Assembly: GCF_000176175.1 (NCBI RefSeq)
Contig: NZ_ACZP01000014.1
Coordinates: forward strand, 620,001-684,000
Source of the DNA: Vibrio furnissii CIP 102972
GTDB lineage: Bacteria; Pseudomonadota; Gammaproteobacteria; Enterobacterales; Vibrionaceae
Length of the DNA: 64,000 nt
Direction of reading: 5' to 3'
Positions 8,387-17,331 of the stretch are shown in pieces. Numbering within the stretch: the first letter of the stretch is position 1; the number at the start of each line of letters is the position of its first letter. Position numbers and translations under genes: made by a program. The notes under the pieces are model-generated. The model made no database searches. It saw only the letters and a list, made by a program, of their open reading frames with translations, and was not told the DNA's origin.

Positions 8387-9947
8387 AATTCAAGATGCCG
8401 GGCTTGATGCCACGTCCGTGTCCGGTGAAGAAGCGATTATTTTCTGGGATCATGTCCGCCAGCACGTGGCTTCAACTGCGGAAGAAAAAGCGCTCAGCCT
8501 TACGTTCAGTGCCGAATACCGCGCCGAACTGAACCAACTGTCAACCAGTATCGAAGAGCTGCGCGCGGCGCTGCAACTGCTGCTGGGCAGTACATCTTAT
8601 GAACTGATTCTGTCGTTGAAAAACAGCCTCAGCGAACGCTTGATGGAGCAAGGCGACTACAACGCAGCGCTCACTGAATACATTTCAGCGTCGAACATTG
8701 CCGTCGAACAAGGCTACATCGATGATTACGTGCTGGCCGTGCTTGGCATGGGTAACTTGTGTGACGCTTATGGCGATCACAATCGCGCCCTGCGCTACTA
8801 CCAAAAAATCGACAGCATCGATCACGCCATCTCCAGTCGTTCACTGCGCCTGCGCTACAAACTTTACATGCTCGCCTGCTATCTGCACCTGCGCCGCTTT
8901 ACTGCGGCCAACGATTTGATCAAAGAGTGCGAAGAGCTGAGTATTTTGGTCAGCGACAAAACCTTGACCGGGCAAATTCTGCTTTATCAAGCCAAGCTCT
9001 ACCGTGAACAAGGCAAGCTAGAACAAGCGCTGTCGATGTTAGGCAACGTGCAATTTACACTGGGGAATGTGCACTCAAGCTGGCTGTCGAACATGATTCG
9101 CATCGAAAAAGCCTACTGCTTAATCGCGCTCAACAAGCCGCATTTTTCCAACTTCATTCTGGAGTCGACCGAAAAGCGTTTACCGAAGTTGGTCGCACCG
9201 ATGTTGGAAAAGCATCTGTACGAAGCGTTCAGCGATGTGTGTGAACGCCAAGGCTTGTATCGCACCGCGCTGAACTACGAAAAGAAAGGCTTTCGCATTG
9301 AATCGGATCTGATGAAACGAATTCCGATCAGCGAGCTGGGTGCAACTCAGCTACGCAGGCTGGCACGCTTTGAGCTGCAATTGAAACTGATCTTGTCGGA
9401 GCTGGAAAATCGCGAGCTCAAAGAAACCACCGAGAATCAAAAGAACACCGTGGCGCAGTTACAGCAAGATGTGTTCACTGACCCACTCACCAAGCTGCAC
9501 AACCGCCGCTGGTTGGATGTCAAACTCAAAGATTTGCTGCTAAATGAAACATCATTCGCGTTTCTGGTGGTGGACATCGACCACTTTAAATCCATCAACG
9601 ATGAACTAAGCCATCTGGTGGGGGACAAAGCGATCGTCAATGTGTCCAACGAGATTGCCCGCTACTTCCGTTTTCGCGGCACGTCCTGCGTTCGCTTTGG
9701 CGGTGAAGAGTTCTTGGTGATTTTAGAACATGCCACGCTCGAGCAAGCCGCAACGCACGCCGACGCCTTCCGTGAGCGTATCTACCAATTCGATTGGCAA
9801 GACATTCTCGGCGAACGCGGCCTCACTGTGAGTGTGGGCGTCACACTGCATCGCGATGGCGAAAATACGCAGCGTACCTTCTACCGCGCCGATAAAGCGC
9901 TCTACCGAGCCAAAGCCAACGGCCGCAATCAGGTCTGTACAGAATAA
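8367..9947 (+). CDS. TPR-GGDEF diguanylate cyclase
   Basis: Predicted c-di-GMP synthase of 526 residues without membrane segments. About residues 60-330 are TPR-like repeats (for example LSERLMEQGDYNAALTEY and LAVLGMGNLCDAYGDHNRAL), followed by a coiled linker. The GGDEF domain (about 365-526) starts DPLTKLHNRRWLD and carries metal-binding VDIDHFKSIND and the active-site RFGGEEF near 445. The residues nine to six before GGEEF read FRGT instead of RxxD, so the product-inhibition I-site is absent. TPRs in place of a membrane sensor resemble cytoplasmic cyclases that respond to protein partners. The preceding TPR gene, which overlaps it, is the obvious candidate. Confidence 0.93.
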   Translation: MEALLNKIQDAGLDATSVSGEEAIIFWDHVRQHVASTAEEKALSLTFSAEYRAELNQLSTSIEELRAALQLLLGSTSYELILSLKNSLSERLMEQGDYNAALTEYISASNIAVEQGYIDDYVLAVLGMGNLCDAYGDHNRALRYYQKIDSIDHAISSRSLRLRYKLYMLACYLHLRRFTAANDLIKECEELSILVSDKTLTGQILLYQAKLYREQGKLEQALSMLGNVQFTLGNVHSSWLSNMIRIEKAYCLIALNKPHFSNFILESTEKRLPKLVAPMLEKHLYEAFSDVCERQGLYRTALNYEKKGFRIESDLMKRIPISELGATQLRRLARFELQLKLILSELENRELKETTENQKNTVAQLQQDVFTDPLTKLHNRRWLDVKLKDLLLNETSFAFLVVDIDHFKSINDELSHLVGDKAIVNVSNEIARYFRFRGTSCVRFGGEEFLVILEHATLEQAATHADAFRERIYQFDWQDILGERGLTVSVGVTLHRDGENTQRTFYRADKALYRAKANGRNQVCTE

Positions 9948-9963
9948 CCCTTCGTCCTTTCTC

Positions 9964-9994
9964 AAAAGCAGCACAGCCTTAATGTGCTGCTTTA
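9964..9994 (+). terminator. Hairpin after the GGDEF gene
   Basis: Arms AAAGCAGCACA and TGTGCTGCTTT flank a 7-base loop, 17 bases after the cyclase stop codon. The T tract is short, so termination may be incomplete. Confidence 0.55.
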
Positions 9995-10156
9995 ATGTGC
10001 CACGCCACAAAACGTGATCCACGGCCAAAATCACGGCCAATGTCCTCTCCTCAAGTGCATTATATTCCGATGAGTAATGGAAACTTGTTTAATATAAATA
10101 AAGCGTTATGTAAAAACTAACGCCAAATCACTTCACTTGGTTACAAGGACTTCACC

Positions 10157-10534
10157 ATGTTTTTAGATTATTTTGCCCTCGGGTTATTGATCTTTGTTGC
10201 CTTGGTTATCTTCTACAGCATCATTGTCATCCATGACATTCCGTATGAGATCGCCAAAGAACGAGGCCACCCCCATCAAGACGCCATTCATGTGTCCGGC
10301 TGGGTAAGCCTGTTCACGCTGCACGTGTTATGGCCGTTCCTATGGATTTGGGCCACGTTGTGGCGCAAAGACCGCGGCTGGGGGTTTGCCCAATTACAAG
10401 AAGAGCAGCACGACATCCATCACCGTGTTGATGAACTGATTGATGAAATCAACACGCTCAAAGCCGAAGTGGCAGCGCTCAAACAATCCGCGCCAACAGC
10501 CACCAAAGCCGAACCCAATGAGGAGCAACGCTGA
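10157..10534 (+). CDS. DUF3302 inner-membrane protein (YiaW-like)
   Basis: Small membrane protein of 125 residues. It has an N-terminal hydrophobic segment (about 3-28), a second one around VSLFTLHVLWPFLWIWATLW (about 49-68) and a charged C-terminal tail with a coiled-coil look (DELIDEINTLKAEVAALKQ). The family is the usual partner of HlyD-type fusion proteins such as E. coli YiaV. Its stop codon overlaps the start of the next gene in a TGATG junction, so the two are translationally coupled. The function of the family is not established; a role in assembling or stabilising the HlyD partner is inference. Confidence 0.85.
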   Translation: MFLDYFALGLLIFVALVIFYSIIVIHDIPYEIAKERGHPHQDAIHVSGWVSLFTLHVLWPFLWIWATLWRKDRGWGFAQLQEEQHDIHHRVDELIDEINTLKAEVAALKQSAPTATKAEPNEEQR

Positions 10535-11664
10535 TGGATCTGTTACTCATTTTGACCTACACCGCCCTGTGTGTGGCGATCTTTAAAATTTTTAAAATTC
10601 CCCTCAACAAATGGACTGTTCCCACAGCGGTACTCGGTGGTGTGGTGCTGATCGGTACCCTGATTTTACTGATGAACTACAACCACCCCTTCACCGCCAT
10701 TGGTGGTCAGGTGTACAACACCACGCCGATTGTTTCGAGCGTGCGCGGCAAAGTGATTGAGGTCGACGTGGAACCCAATACACCACTGCGCAAAGGCGAC
10801 ATTTTGTTCAAAATCGATCCCATTCCGTTTGAAGCCGCCGTCATTCAGAAACAATCAGCGCTCGCCGCCGCAGAACAAGATGTGTTGAGACTGGAAGCGG
10901 AATACAAACAAGCCACCGCTGCCACAGTCAAAGCGCAGGCTGAACGCGATAAAGCGCAGCGCGAGTTCGCACGTTACGAAAAGGGCTTTAAACGCGGTGC
11001 ATTTACCGCGCAACAAGTCGATACCACCCGCCAAGCGTACAAAGGGGCGCAAGCCGGCTATGAGGCGGCTCAAGCATTTGAAAACGAAACCAAGCTGGCC
11101 TTTGAATCGCAAATTGATGGGGAAAACACCACCGTCGCGCGCATTCGAGCAGAGTTGGTTCAGGCGGAGTTTAATCTGAGCGAAACCGTGGTTCGTGCCC
11201 CAACCGATGGCTATGTGACCCAACTGGCTCTGCGCCCGGGCATGATGGCAGTACCGCTGCCATTGGCGCCGGTGATGACCTTCATTCATACCGAAGAGAA
11301 ATTCTACGTCGGCGCTTTCCGCCAAAACTCGCTGCAACGCTTGTACCCGGGGTTTGACGCAGAGTTTTTGTTCCGCGCACTGCCGGGCAAAGTGTTCAAA
11401 GGAGAAGTGGTCGAAGTGATTCCGGCCATCGCAGAAGGCCAGATTCAGGCCCGTGGTTCACTCCTAGGGACACAAGCACTCAATACGCAGGGGCGCGTCT
11501 TGGTGAAACTGCGCATCACCGATGACATGAGTGAATACCATCTCCCACTCGGCACCAACGCAGAAATTGCCGTTTACTCGGATACCTTTGAGCACATCTC
11601 CGTCATGCGCAAAGTGTTAATTCGCATGAAAAGCTGGCAAAACTACCTGTATCTGGATCATTAG
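10534..11664 (+). CDS. HlyD/EmrA-type membrane-fusion protein (YiaV/YibH-like)
   Basis: Periplasmic adaptor of 376 residues, anchored by N-terminal membrane segments (about 1-50, including WTVPTAVLGGVVLIGTLILL). A split biotinyl-lipoyl domain (VSSVRGKVIEVDVEPNTPLRKGD, then VRAPTDGYVTQLALRPG) brackets a long coiled-coil hairpin (about 110-210). A beta-barrel domain follows (EKFYVGAFRQ and onward). Such proteins normally bridge an inner-membrane pump to an outer-membrane channel. Here the only co-operonic gene is DUF3302, and no ABC or RND pump or TolC follows. The MFS gene beyond it is convergent and so not in the same transcript. Confidence 0.9.
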   Translation: MDLLLILTYTALCVAIFKIFKIPLNKWTVPTAVLGGVVLIGTLILLMNYNHPFTAIGGQVYNTTPIVSSVRGKVIEVDVEPNTPLRKGDILFKIDPIPFEAAVIQKQSALAAAEQDVLRLEAEYKQATAATVKAQAERDKAQREFARYEKGFKRGAFTAQQVDTTRQAYKGAQAGYEAAQAFENETKLAFESQIDGENTTVARIRAELVQAEFNLSETVVRAPTDGYVTQLALRPGMMAVPLPLAPVMTFIHTEEKFYVGAFRQNSLQRLYPGFDAEFLFRALPGKVFKGEVVEVIPAIAEGQIQARGSLLGTQALNTQGRVLVKLRITDDMSEYHLPLGTNAEIAVYSDTFEHISVMRKVLIRMKSWQNYLYLDH

Positions 11665-11673
11665 TCCTGACGA

Positions 11674-11703
11674 AAAAAAACCGCCGAACTTCGGCGGTTT
11701 TTG
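11674..11703. terminator. Bidirectional terminator between convergent genes
   Basis: Stem ACCGCCGA/TCGGCGGT with A and T tracts on both sides lies between the HlyD stop codon and the end of the convergent MFS gene. It can serve both. Confidence 0.85.
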
Positions 11704-11716
11704 ATTGAGCGAGGCT

Positions 11717-12892
11717 TCAACTCCAGCGCAACACGCGCACCTCATTGCCCTCTTCAGGTTGCCTTGGAATGTTGAGCGACAGCAGCAGCGACACGCCCGC
11801 CATACCCGCCCCGATATAAAACACCGCAGCAGGCGATACCAACCAAAGCAGACCGAAACTCACAGGGATCACCACCGCCGCAATGTGGTTGATGGTAAAC
11901 GCCACGCCCGCGGTCGAGGCCATATCAGCCGGATCGGCAATCTTTTGGAAGTAGGTTTTGATCGCCAACGCCAAGGCAAAAAATAGATGATCGACCACAT
12001 ACAGTCCGGCAGCCCAATGGGCATCGGTCACCAAACCGTAGCCAACAAACACAAAAATCAGCCCCACATACTCAAACATCAATGCTTTGCGCTCGCCCAC
12101 CACGCCAATGAAACGGCCAATGCGTTTGGCAAACAAAAAGTTGAATACGTAGTTAATCAGAAACAGTAAGGTGATGTCGGCCGCTGAATAGCCAAACTTT
12201 TCTACCATCAGAAACCCAGCAAAAACCGTGAAAATCTGGCGGCGAGCCCCACTCATGAAGGTCAACGCATAGTAAAGCCAGTAACGCTTTCTCAGCACCA
12301 GTTTCTTGTTTTGCGGCGTTTCTGATTTGAACTCTGGAAACGCAAACGCCAGCAAGACCACCAGCGCGAACGCCACGCCTCCTGAGATGCCGTAAACCCA
12401 TTGAAAACTGAGATGCAATTGCTCCAGCATGACCCACAGCGCGCCATACGTCAGCAACGACGCCAAAGCCCCCACGGAGATCAGCTTGCCCAGCATTTCC
12501 GGCGCTTCTTCTTTTTTCAGCCATTGCAATGACAAAGATTGCTTGAGCGTTTCAAAGTAGTGAAACCCCGTCGACATCAACAGCGTGGTGAGCAGCAAGC
12601 CAACCAATGAGGGGAAAAAGCCGGTGATCGCCGTGCCAATCGTGAGCATGCCCAGCGCAAGCACCAAGAAGCGTTGCTCACGAATAAACAACAGCACAAA
12701 CACTGCGGTAAACGACAAAAAGCCCGGGATTTCCCGCACGCTTTGCAACAACCCAATATCCGCACCGTCAAAATGCGCTTTCTCGATCACGAAATTGTTG
12801 AGCAGTGCCATCCAGCTTGAAAATGCGATCGGCACAATAATGGAAATGATCAGCAGAAAGTTTTGCGGCGTACGCCAGTTCTTTGCTTCCAT
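11717..12892 (-). CDS. Major facilitator superfamily transporter
   Basis: Inner-membrane transporter of about 391 residues with roughly twelve hydrophobic segments, for example FLLIISIIVPIAFSSWMALL near the start and YIGAGMAGVSLLLSLNIP at the end. The two halves are joined by a charged loop (FPEFKSETPQNKKLVLRKRY). No sugar- or drug-specific motif stands out, so the substrate is unknown. The ATG at 12892 begins MEAKNWRTPQ. An in-frame ATG at 12907 would add MIIIL but has AAGG directly against it, so either start is possible. The gene diverges from the EEP-family gene, sharing a 140-base promoter gap. Confidence 0.85.
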   Translation of the reverse strand: MEAKNWRTPQNFLLIISIIVPIAFSSWMALLNNFVIEKAHFDGADIGLLQSVREIPGFLSFTAVFVLLFIREQRFLVLALGMLTIGTAITGFFPSLVGLLLTTLLMSTGFHYFETLKQSLSLQWLKKEEAPEMLGKLISVGALASLLTYGALWVMLEQLHLSFQWVYGISGGVAFALVVLLAFAFPEFKSETPQNKKLVLRKRYWLYYALTFMSGARRQIFTVFAGFLMVEKFGYSAADITLLFLINYVFNFLFAKRIGRFIGVVGERKALMFEYVGLIFVFVGYGLVTDAHWAAGLYVVDHLFFALALAIKTYFQKIADPADMASTAGVAFTINHIAAVVIPVSFGLLWLVSPAAVFYIGAGMAGVSLLLSLNIPRQPEEGNEVRVLRWS

Positions 12893-13032
12893 GAGAATTA
12901 TTATCATCCTTGTTCATCAGAACGCCAGTTTACCCAAACTTAGGTCCGGTGTAACCTTTTGTAACACATCCCGCTTTTCCAACCTATCGTTTGCACGGCA
13001 GCATAGGCAGGATGAGTCACCCCGAGGTTTTT

Positions 13033-14001
13033 ATGCAAGTTCGTTTTGCCACCGCTAATTTATTCAACTACCTTGCACCGCCGAACGCGTTTTATGAGTT
13101 CAACAACATCTATGAGCAGACGCAATGGCAACAAAAACAGCGCTGGCTGAGCCAAAAACTGACCGCACTAAACGCCGATGTCATCGGCTTTCAAGAAGTG
13201 TTCAGTCCGCACGCCTTGCGCGACCAAGTGGCGGCGCTGGGCTACCCCTATTTCGAGGTCATCGACACGCCACACGTCAGTGACGACTACATCTATTCCT
13301 CGCCGGTGGTGGGCATTGCGTCGCGCTTTCCACTCAGCGAAGTGGCCGCCGTCGAGACATCGCTGGACGGGTTTCATTTTCATCGCAAACCACTGCGTGC
13401 AACGCTCAATCATCCTGCACTGGGGCAGGTGGATGTGTATGTGGTGCACTTTAAGTCGCAGCGTCCGATGCTTCATGAACCGATCGGCGACACCTTGGTC
13501 GATGCGTGGCAGCAGGAATTGCAGGGGCGCTGGCAATCGGCAATGCAACGAGGTCAGGAAGCGCATTTGCTGCATCAGGCCATCGTCCAGCGCAAACAGC
13601 AACGTCAACATCCAGTCGTCTTGATGGGCGATTTCAATCAGGTTTTGAGCAGCATGGAGTTTGCCGCGCTGCGTGCCACGCACCGTTTTCGTCAACCGGA
13701 AACCTGTCGTCCTCTGATTCCTTATCATCTGTTGGACAGCTGGACGTTGTTTAGCCACAGCGGCGACGAGCAGCGCCAACCGACCCACTACACTGGCGCT
13801 GCCGGCCAAGTGTTGGACTACATTTTGCTGTCGAGCGAGTTTAGTCGCGACGCTGATTACCCCATCGCCCTCGTGAGCGATTACCATGTTGAAGACCAAC
13901 ACCTGATCAACCCCCATTTCGACACCGACCGTTTTGCCAGCGATCACGCGTTGGTCTCGGTCACAGTCGAATGTGCCAAATCACTCGACCATCTCTCCTG
14001 A
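13033..14001 (+). CDS. Endonuclease/exonuclease/phosphatase (EEP) family protein
   Basis: Protein of 322 residues with the EEP (DNase I-like) fold. The motifs are RFATANLFNYL at the start, the catalytic glutamate in DVIGFQEVF (about residue 55), VYVVHFKSQRP, the metal/phosphate site VLMGDFNQV (about 200), and a final SDHALVSVTVE. No signal peptide is seen, so it is probably cytoplasmic. Family members cut DNA, RNA, inositol phosphates or sphingomyelin, and nothing here chooses among these. The ATG at 13033 follows CGAGG by a few bases and places the beta strand at the N-terminus; a longer frame to 12991 has no support. Confidence 0.88.
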   Translation: MQVRFATANLFNYLAPPNAFYEFNNIYEQTQWQQKQRWLSQKLTALNADVIGFQEVFSPHALRDQVAALGYPYFEVIDTPHVSDDYIYSSPVVGIASRFPLSEVAAVETSLDGFHFHRKPLRATLNHPALGQVDVYVVHFKSQRPMLHEPIGDTLVDAWQQELQGRWQSAMQRGQEAHLLHQAIVQRKQQRQHPVVLMGDFNQVLSSMEFAALRATHRFRQPETCRPLIPYHLLDSWTLFSHSGDEQRQPTHYTGAAGQVLDYILLSSEFSRDADYPIALVSDYHVEDQHLINPHFDTDRFASDHALVSVTVECAKSLDHLS

Positions 14002-14116
14002 ATAATGACCCTGAATCGCGATCCTGAATATCACGCCTGAAGCTCATTCCCTGCTTTTCATTTGTTCATGAAATAGTTAGATTGATTAAAAAATAACGGA
14101 TAAAAAGAAGGAAAGC

Positions 14117-14608
14117 ATGGAGATTATAATCAGACCCACAGAAGTCAGTGACGCACGCGCTTTATGCGATATTTACGCCCAACCCAAAGCACAGCGTGAA
14201 ACCCTGCAACTGCCGCACCCAACCGTCGCGATGTGGCAAAAACGACTGGAAACCATGCCAGAAGGTGTCTTTAGTTTTGTCGCGGAAGTCGATGGCCGTG
14301 TGGTCGGCAACATCGGTATGCAAGTCTCGCAACGGGAAAGAACCGCACACTGCGCCAGTTTTGGTATTGGCGTACATGATGAATTTCACGGCCACGGCAT
14401 TGGCAGCAAGCTGATTGAGACCGTGCTGAACCTCGCCGACAACTGGCTCAACATCAAACGCGTACAAATCGAAGTCAACAGTGACAACGCCAAAGCGATC
14501 GCCTGTTACAAGAAATTTGGCTTTGAAATTGAAGGGGAAGCCAAGTATTCGGTGTTTCGCGAGGGCGAATTCATCAGCACCTACTACATGGCTCGCATAA
14601 ACGCGTAA
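14117..14608 (+). CDS. GNAT N-acetyltransferase, YhhY/AaaT-like
   Basis: Acetyl-CoA-dependent N-acetyltransferase of 163 residues. The N-terminus (IIIRPTEVSDARALCDIYAQP) and the LQLPHPTVAMWQKRL stretch closely follow E. coli YhhY (AaaT), which acetylates some L-amino acids. The acetyl-CoA P-loop is HGHGIGSKLIE (about 95-105) and the C-terminal CYKKFGFEIEGEAK is a classic GNAT motif B. AAGGAA precedes the ATG. It is a single gene between the EEP gene and a small unknown gene. The substrate is inferred from similarity only. Confidence 0.9.
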   Translation: MEIIIRPTEVSDARALCDIYAQPKAQRETLQLPHPTVAMWQKRLETMPEGVFSFVAEVDGRVVGNIGMQVSQRERTAHCASFGIGVHDEFHGHGIGSKLIETVLNLADNWLNIKRVQIEVNSDNAKAIACYKKFGFEIEGEAKYSVFREGEFISTYYMARINA

Positions 14609-14679
14609 TCCCACGCGCCATCGCGCGCTCACCCCATCATTTGCCACTATACTTACCTAGATGGACGTAAGGAGTGGCA

Positions 14680-14865
14680 ATGATGGATTTTGTCGACATG
14701 ATGCGTTTACGCGGCCAAGCCGCAGAGAACATTTATTTTGCTCAGCGCGAGCGTGAATTGATTGACGCACTGCACGCTCATCCTGAGCGCTTGCACCAAT
14801 CACCGCCCGATTTAGACTGTCCCTTAACGGACGCAGGCGATCAGTCAGACCGCGCTCAAGATTGA
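14680..14865 (+). CDS. Small conserved-looking protein of unknown function
   Basis: Unrecognised 61-residue acidic, helical, soluble protein (MMDFVDMMRLRGQAAENIYF then RERELIDALHAHPERL). It has a strong ribosome binding site TAAGGAG ending 5 bases before the ATG at 14680; ATG 14683 is also possible. The last ten bases overlap the end of the convergent GNAT gene. The strong translation signal and coding-like composition support a real gene; no function can be given. Confidence 0.65.
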   Translation: MMDFVDMMRLRGQAAENIYFAQRERELIDALHAHPERLHQSPPDLDCPLTDAGDQSDRAQD

Positions 14866-15140
14866 TGACGTAGATGCTGCCACTGCGGGTGGCGCGTCAA
14901 ATAGTGATCCACGTAGCTGCACTGCGGCACGATGGTCAAACCTTGCTGCTCAATCAGGGGCAACACCGCTTCCATCATCACTTTGCCATACCCTTTGCCT
15001 TGTAAACGCTCTGGCACGCGCGTGGACGTAATCGTCATGACGCCAGGCGCCAATTCATAGTGTACCAGCGCATACTCGTCCCCTTCCAAATGCACTTTGA
15101 AGCATTGCTGTTGTGCATCTTGTATCACTTGTTCTTTCAT
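14856..15140 (-). CDS. Small GNAT acetyltransferase, YjdJ-like
   Basis: A 94-residue GNAT domain of the short YjdJ class. The acetyl-CoA loop is VPERLQGKGYGKVMMEAV (about 47-64), followed by LTIVPQCSYVDHYLTRHP, which matches the C-terminal signature of this family (IxPxCxY...HP). The ATG at 15140 is preceded by GGAGTGAG; the longer frame up to 15284 reads into an A+T-rich leader and is unlikely. It diverges from plzD. The substrate of the family is unknown. Confidence 0.88.
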   Translation of the reverse strand: MKEQVIQDAQQQCFKVHLEGDEYALVHYELAPGVMTITSTRVPERLQGKGYGKVMMEAVLPLIEQQGLTIVPQCSYVDHYLTRHPQWQHLRHQS

Positions 15141-15274
15141 TCTCACTCCAAATTTGATAATTAACTCAAATAAATTATGGCAAAACTGAATTGAAACTCG
15201 CCGTATGTAGTCATAAAATCGCTGAATCTGCAGGAAAAACAAAAAATAAAGCAGTACGTTATACGGAGAGAGAC

Positions 15275-16024
15275 ATGCGTTCACAGTCAGTGGCTACTCA
15301 GCACGACCCCAGCGGTTCCAAGGTGAGCTCGCGCCACAAAACTATTTCGACCCTCAATAGCACCGACGCTTTGGCGATGGTCGAACACGGCAGTGAACTG
15401 ACACTGAGCATTACCACTCCCGTCGGCACCAAATTTATCTGCAAAACGCCATTCATCGGCACCCACTCTGACACCTACCTGCTGATTGAAATGCCACAGG
15501 TCTCGAGCGAAGACCTCACCTACTTCTTTCAAGAGGGCTTTTGGATTAACGTCCGTGCGATTTCACCTCGCGGTGAAGGGGCAATGATTCATTTCCGCAG
15601 TCAGCTTTTACATATCATGCACGAACCGATCACCTTGGCAATGCTTTCCATTCCAAACACCATGCAAGTCACGCAACTACGCAAAGAGCCGCGTTATGAA
15701 GTGAACTTGTCGGGTAAAGTGAATCAAGGCGAGCGTAAATCGGAATGTGAAGTGCGCGATCTGTCGAAAAGTGGTTGTCGATTTATTACGGCGCCGCTCG
15801 GCCGTTCGTACCAAGTGGGTGATCAGGTTTCGATTGAAATCTTCGCCGACAAACGTGGCAGCAAAATTTTCGACCCCTTGGTTGGGCGCATCTGTAACTT
15901 ACAGCGCTCCATTCATTACGCGCGCTACGGGTTGGAGTTTACCGATCAAGGCAAAACCAACGCCAAAAATCTGCTCGGTCAATTGAAGTTCAACGGCACT
16001 AAACTGACGCTGAACGTGGAATAA
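15275..16024 (+). CDS. plzD: PilZ-domain c-di-GMP receptor PlzD
   Basis: Cytoplasmic c-di-GMP-binding protein of 249 residues, very like V. cholerae PlzD (VCA0042), whose structure is known. A YcgR-N-like beta-barrel (about 25-130) is followed by the PilZ domain (about 133-245). Both ligand motifs are intact: RKEPR (RxxxR) at the domain junction and DLSKSG (D/NxSxxG) about 30 residues later. The ATG at 15275 follows GGAGAGAG. In V. cholerae PlzD influences motility and virulence traits. It may read c-di-GMP made or degraded by enzymes such as the GGDEF and HD-GYP proteins in this window (inference). Confidence 0.93.
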   Translation: MRSQSVATQHDPSGSKVSSRHKTISTLNSTDALAMVEHGSELTLSITTPVGTKFICKTPFIGTHSDTYLLIEMPQVSSEDLTYFFQEGFWINVRAISPRGEGAMIHFRSQLLHIMHEPITLAMLSIPNTMQVTQLRKEPRYEVNLSGKVNQGERKSECEVRDLSKSGCRFITAPLGRSYQVGDQVSIEIFADKRGSKIFDPLVGRICNLQRSIHYARYGLEFTDQGKTNAKNLLGQLKFNGTKLTLNVE

Positions 16025-16062
16025 CACCGCGCCTTTCGCCGCGTTCGGCAACTGTGAATCAT

Positions 16063-16091
16063 AAAAAAGGCTCTGCATTGCAGAGCCTTTT
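16063..16091. terminator. Bidirectional terminator plzD / gltS
   Basis: Arms AAAAGGCTCTGC and GCAGAGCCTTTT lie between the plzD stop and the end of the convergent gltS gene, with A and T tracts on the two sides. Confidence 0.85.
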
Positions 16092-16104
16092 GGTTCGTGT
16101 TGGG

Positions 16105-17331
16105 TTAGCCGATAAACGAGATGTAACCTTGTAAAATAATCAGATTCACGATGTCGATGAAGAACGCGCCCACAATAGGCACCACCATGAAGGCCTGTGG
16201 CGACGGGCCGTAACGGTTCACCAGCGATCCCATGTTCATCACTGCGGTCGGTGTGGCCCCCAAGCCAAAACCGCAGTGGCCGCCAGAAATCACCGCCGCA
16301 TCGTAGTTCGACCCCATCACTTTAAAAGTCACGAAGTAAGCAAAAATACCCAGCACGACCGACTGAACGGCCAAGATCACCAGGAAAGGGATGGCCAAAT
16401 CAAAAATGTTCCACAGCTTCAGGCTCATCAATGCCATCGCCAAAAAGAGTGACAACGACACGGTGCCGAGAATATCGACCGTGTCCGTATCCAGCTTGTG
16501 CACCTTGGTCACTTGCAACAGGTTGGTGATGAACACGCCAATAAACAGCGCGTAGACGAAATCTGGAATCATTAACCAACTGATATGAAATGACTCGACC
16601 CATCCTTCCAGATACTGCGCGCCGGTGACACAAATCAGCAGCACAAACAGCACTTCAATCACCTTCTTCGAGGTCACTTTGTCTTCTTCGTACTCGTTGT
16701 ATGTCACCAACTCAGGGAAGCGGCTGTGCGCCTGCGTGCCGCGCCCATATTCCGATTCAAAGTTGTGCTTGTCGATCAGCTTTTTCGCCACTGGGCTGCC
16801 AATCAAACCGCCCACAATCAAGCCGAAGGTGGCCGATGCCATGGCGATTTCCAGTGAATGGTCTAACCCGTAGTTTTCACTGAACGTTTGCGACCAAGCC
16901 GCGCCCGTGCCGTGACCACCCGATAACGTAATGGAACCGGCGATCAGGCCCATCAACGGATCTAGCCCCAATGCGGTCGCGAGCGTCACACCCACGCCGT
17001 TTTGAATGATGATAAAGAACGATGCAACGGCCAGGAACACCAGCACTTTCGCGCCACCTTTCACCAGTTGTGTGTAGTTCGCGGCCAATCCCACCGTGCT
17101 GAAAAACATCAGCATAAACGTGTTCTGCAGCGGTAAAGAGAATTCCAACTCAATGCCATTGAAATGCAGCACGGTAATCAAAATGGCGACAATCAAACCG
17201 CCAACGATGGGCTCAGGAATGTTGAATTTGGTTAAAACCGGCAGTTTGGCGTTAATAAAATGCCCCAAAAATAACACGCTAATGGCGATCAGGAATGATT
17301 CCAGCGTGCCGACGGAGATAATGTGATTCAT
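16105..17331 (-). CDS. gltS: Sodium/glutamate symporter GltS
   Basis: Inner-membrane Na+-coupled glutamate carrier of 408 residues (E. coli GltS has 401), with about ten to twelve hydrophobic segments. Two glycine-rich re-entrant-loop motifs are visible: ITLSGGHGTGAAWSQ (about 137-151) and VISGGHCGFGLGATPTA (about 345-361). These SGGHGxG repeats in both halves are the hallmark of the family. The gene is transcribed alone, with a terminator shared with plzD downstream and a 580-base gap upstream. Confidence 0.95.
   Translation of the reverse strand: MNHIISVGTLESFLIAISVLFLGHFINAKLPVLTKFNIPEPIVGGLIVAILITVLHFNGIELEFSLPLQNTFMLMFFSTVGLAANYTQLVKGGAKVLVFLAVASFFIIIQNGVGVTLATALGLDPLMGLIAGSITLSGGHGTGAAWSQTFSENYGLDHSLEIAMASATFGLIVGGLIGSPVAKKLIDKHNFESEYGRGTQAHSRFPELVTYNEYEEDKVTSKKVIEVLFVLLICVTGAQYLEGWVESFHISWLMIPDFVYALFIGVFITNLLQVTKVHKLDTDTVDILGTVSLSLFLAMALMSLKLWNIFDLAIPFLVILAVQSVVLGIFAYFVTFKVMGSNYDAAVISGGHCGFGLGATPTAVMNMGSLVNRYGPSPQAFMVVPIVGAFFIDIVNLIILQGYISFIG

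Noticed and set aside
12948..12967. GTGTAAC...GTAACAC-like repeat between the MFS and EEP genes
   Set aside because: The symmetry is limited to a few bases and no related second site or candidate regulator is nearby.
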